Shown in pieces: positions 63,375-64,000 of a DNA stretch of 64,000 bases. The notes below the pieces were generated by a model that saw nothing but the letters and a program-made list of their open reading frames with translations, was not told where the DNA came from and made no database searches. Position 1 is the stretch's first letter, and the number at the start of each line of letters is the position of its first letter. The DNA is from Xanthomonas arboricola pv. populi (GTDB lineage Bacteria; Pseudomonadota; Gammaproteobacteria; Xanthomonadales; Xanthomonadaceae). The stretch covers positions 128,547 through 192,546 of the forward strand of contig NZ_MDEB01000003.1 in assembly GCF_002939945.1 (NCBI RefSeq), given 5' to 3'. The position numbers were made by a program, and so were the translations under genes.

Positions 63375-63422
63375 CCTTCTCCCGCCTGGCGGGAGAAGGT
63401 GCCCGAAGGGCGGATGAGGGCC
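63375..63422. repeat. REP-like element, copy 4 (inverted)
   Basis: CCTTCTCCCGCCTGGCGGGAGAAGG followed by GCCCGAAGGGCGGATGAGGG, the reverse complement of the other copies' core. With copy 3 it forms an inverted pair around the tandem array. It ends 11 bases before the GH2 stop codon. Confidence 0.85.
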
Positions 63423-63432
63423 GTCTCGCGGG

Positions 63433-64000
63433 TCATTTCGCCGCCGCTGCCTCCGTTGGCTCCGGCGGAGCGCCTGCCAGCGTCGATGCCAGGTCGCGCA
63501 CCTGCAACGCAGACTGCACCTGCGCCATCGGCAGCTTGCTGGACACGTGCACCGTCAGCGGTTCGCCCGGCAGCAGGTCGAAGGCGTTATCGGCCACGCT
63601 AACGTCCACATCGCCGAACGACAGCCACACCTCGCGCGCCAACGTGTTGCTGGACAACGTCAGCGCGTAGCCATCGCCATCGGCGCGCCACTGGCTGTCG
63701 ATCTTCGCGGTCGGCAAGGCCAGCTGCTTGGCCGGCGCGAAGAACACCACTGCGCGCGACAGCAGCTTGTCGCCGTCGAACAACTCGAACACCGCGTAGC
63801 TGCGCTTGGGATCGGCGCTGCCCAGCAGTTGCTTGTCGCTGAAGTTGCCCACCTGCAGGCTGCTGAGCGGTTTGACGGTGGCCTTTTCCTCGCGCTTGCT
63901 CAGCAGCTTGCCGTCCATGCGCATGACCCGCATGCGCCAGCGGGCCGCCAGCGGGGTGGTGCGGTCGGAGACTAGCGACACCTCGGTTTGGCCCTTGTCG
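63433..64000 (-). CDS. GH2 beta-mannosidase, C-terminal part (cut by window edge)
   Basis: The last 189 or so residues of a larger protein whose frame continues past position 64000. The segment is the beta-sandwich C-terminus of GH2 beta-mannosidases ('YAVFELFDGDKLLSR', 'VWLSFGDVDVSVADNAFDLLPGEP', 'VHVSSKLP'). Such an enzyme would cut the beta-1,4-mannose of the N-glycan core, fitting the run of N-glycan enzymes. Start, signal peptide and catalytic residues lie outside the window. Confidence 0.75.
   Translation of the reverse strand, partial: DKGQTEVSLVSDRTTPLAARWRMRVMRMDGKLLSKREEKATVKPLSSLQVGNFSDKQLLGSADPKRSYAVFELFDGDKLLSRAVVFFAPAKQLALPTAKIDSQWRADGDGYALTLSSNTLAREVWLSFGDVDVSVADNAFDLLPGEPLTVHVSSKLPMAQVQSALQVRDLASTLAGAPPEPTEAAAAK

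Overview
The window is chromosomal DNA of a GC-rich gammaproteobacterium, almost certainly the genus Xanthomonas. The signs are a TonB-dependent receptor of the Xanthomonas-Caulobacter type, a complete pqqABCDE operon, the pilGHIJ-chpA chemosensory locus of type IV pili, and a run of glycoside hydrolases matching the nix plant N-glycan cluster described in X. campestris pv. campestris. Species is not assigned. I saw no tRNA, rRNA, CRISPR array, phage or intact insertion sequence.

Layout. Positions 1-9.7 kb hold housekeeping and small genes: a pseudouridine-synthase-like protein, a 36-residue membrane peptide, a single-domain response regulator, recQ, dps and hrpA. Positions 9.7-15.6 kb hold a glucokinase followed by a TonB-dependent receptor on the same strand, then a PqaA-like secreted hydrolase. 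Positions 15.7-19.6 kb hold an unknown exported protein and pqqABCDE, whose B, C, D and E genes overlap by four bases each. Positions 19.8-29.1 kb hold relA, a membrane-anchored TPR-like protein, a two-domain glycosyltransferase, and mrcB with a TPR lipoprotein 13 bp downstream that may be its activator. Positions 29.3-33.0 kb form a compact yoaA-tsaB-ADP-ribosylglycohydrolase operon. tonB and gshB follow, convergent with that operon and divergent from the next block.

Positions 35.1-47.2 kb are the Pil-Chp chemosensory operon: two receivers, CheW-like PilI, the receptor PilJ, a 2278-residue hybrid kinase ChpA, a CheB-like protein that seems to have lost its catalytic triad, and a CheW-like ChpC. 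No CheR/PilK methyltransferase lies in the cluster.

Positions 48.2-64 kb form a glycan-degradation island: a Tat-exported glycosylasparaginase coupled to cutC, a sialidase-like BNR protein divergent from a GH29 fucosidase, then GH35, GH92 (nixK), GH125 (nixL), GH3 (nixI) and the end of a GH2 beta-mannosidase, all on the minus strand. Together these could strip fucose, galactose, mannose, xylose and the core beta-mannose from plant N-glycans, and the asparaginase could split the final GlcNAc-Asn. REP-like palindromes sit in most gaps between these genes, one gap carries a 97-bp tandem repeat, and another carries a frameshifted relic of a GH4 6-phospho-glycosidase.
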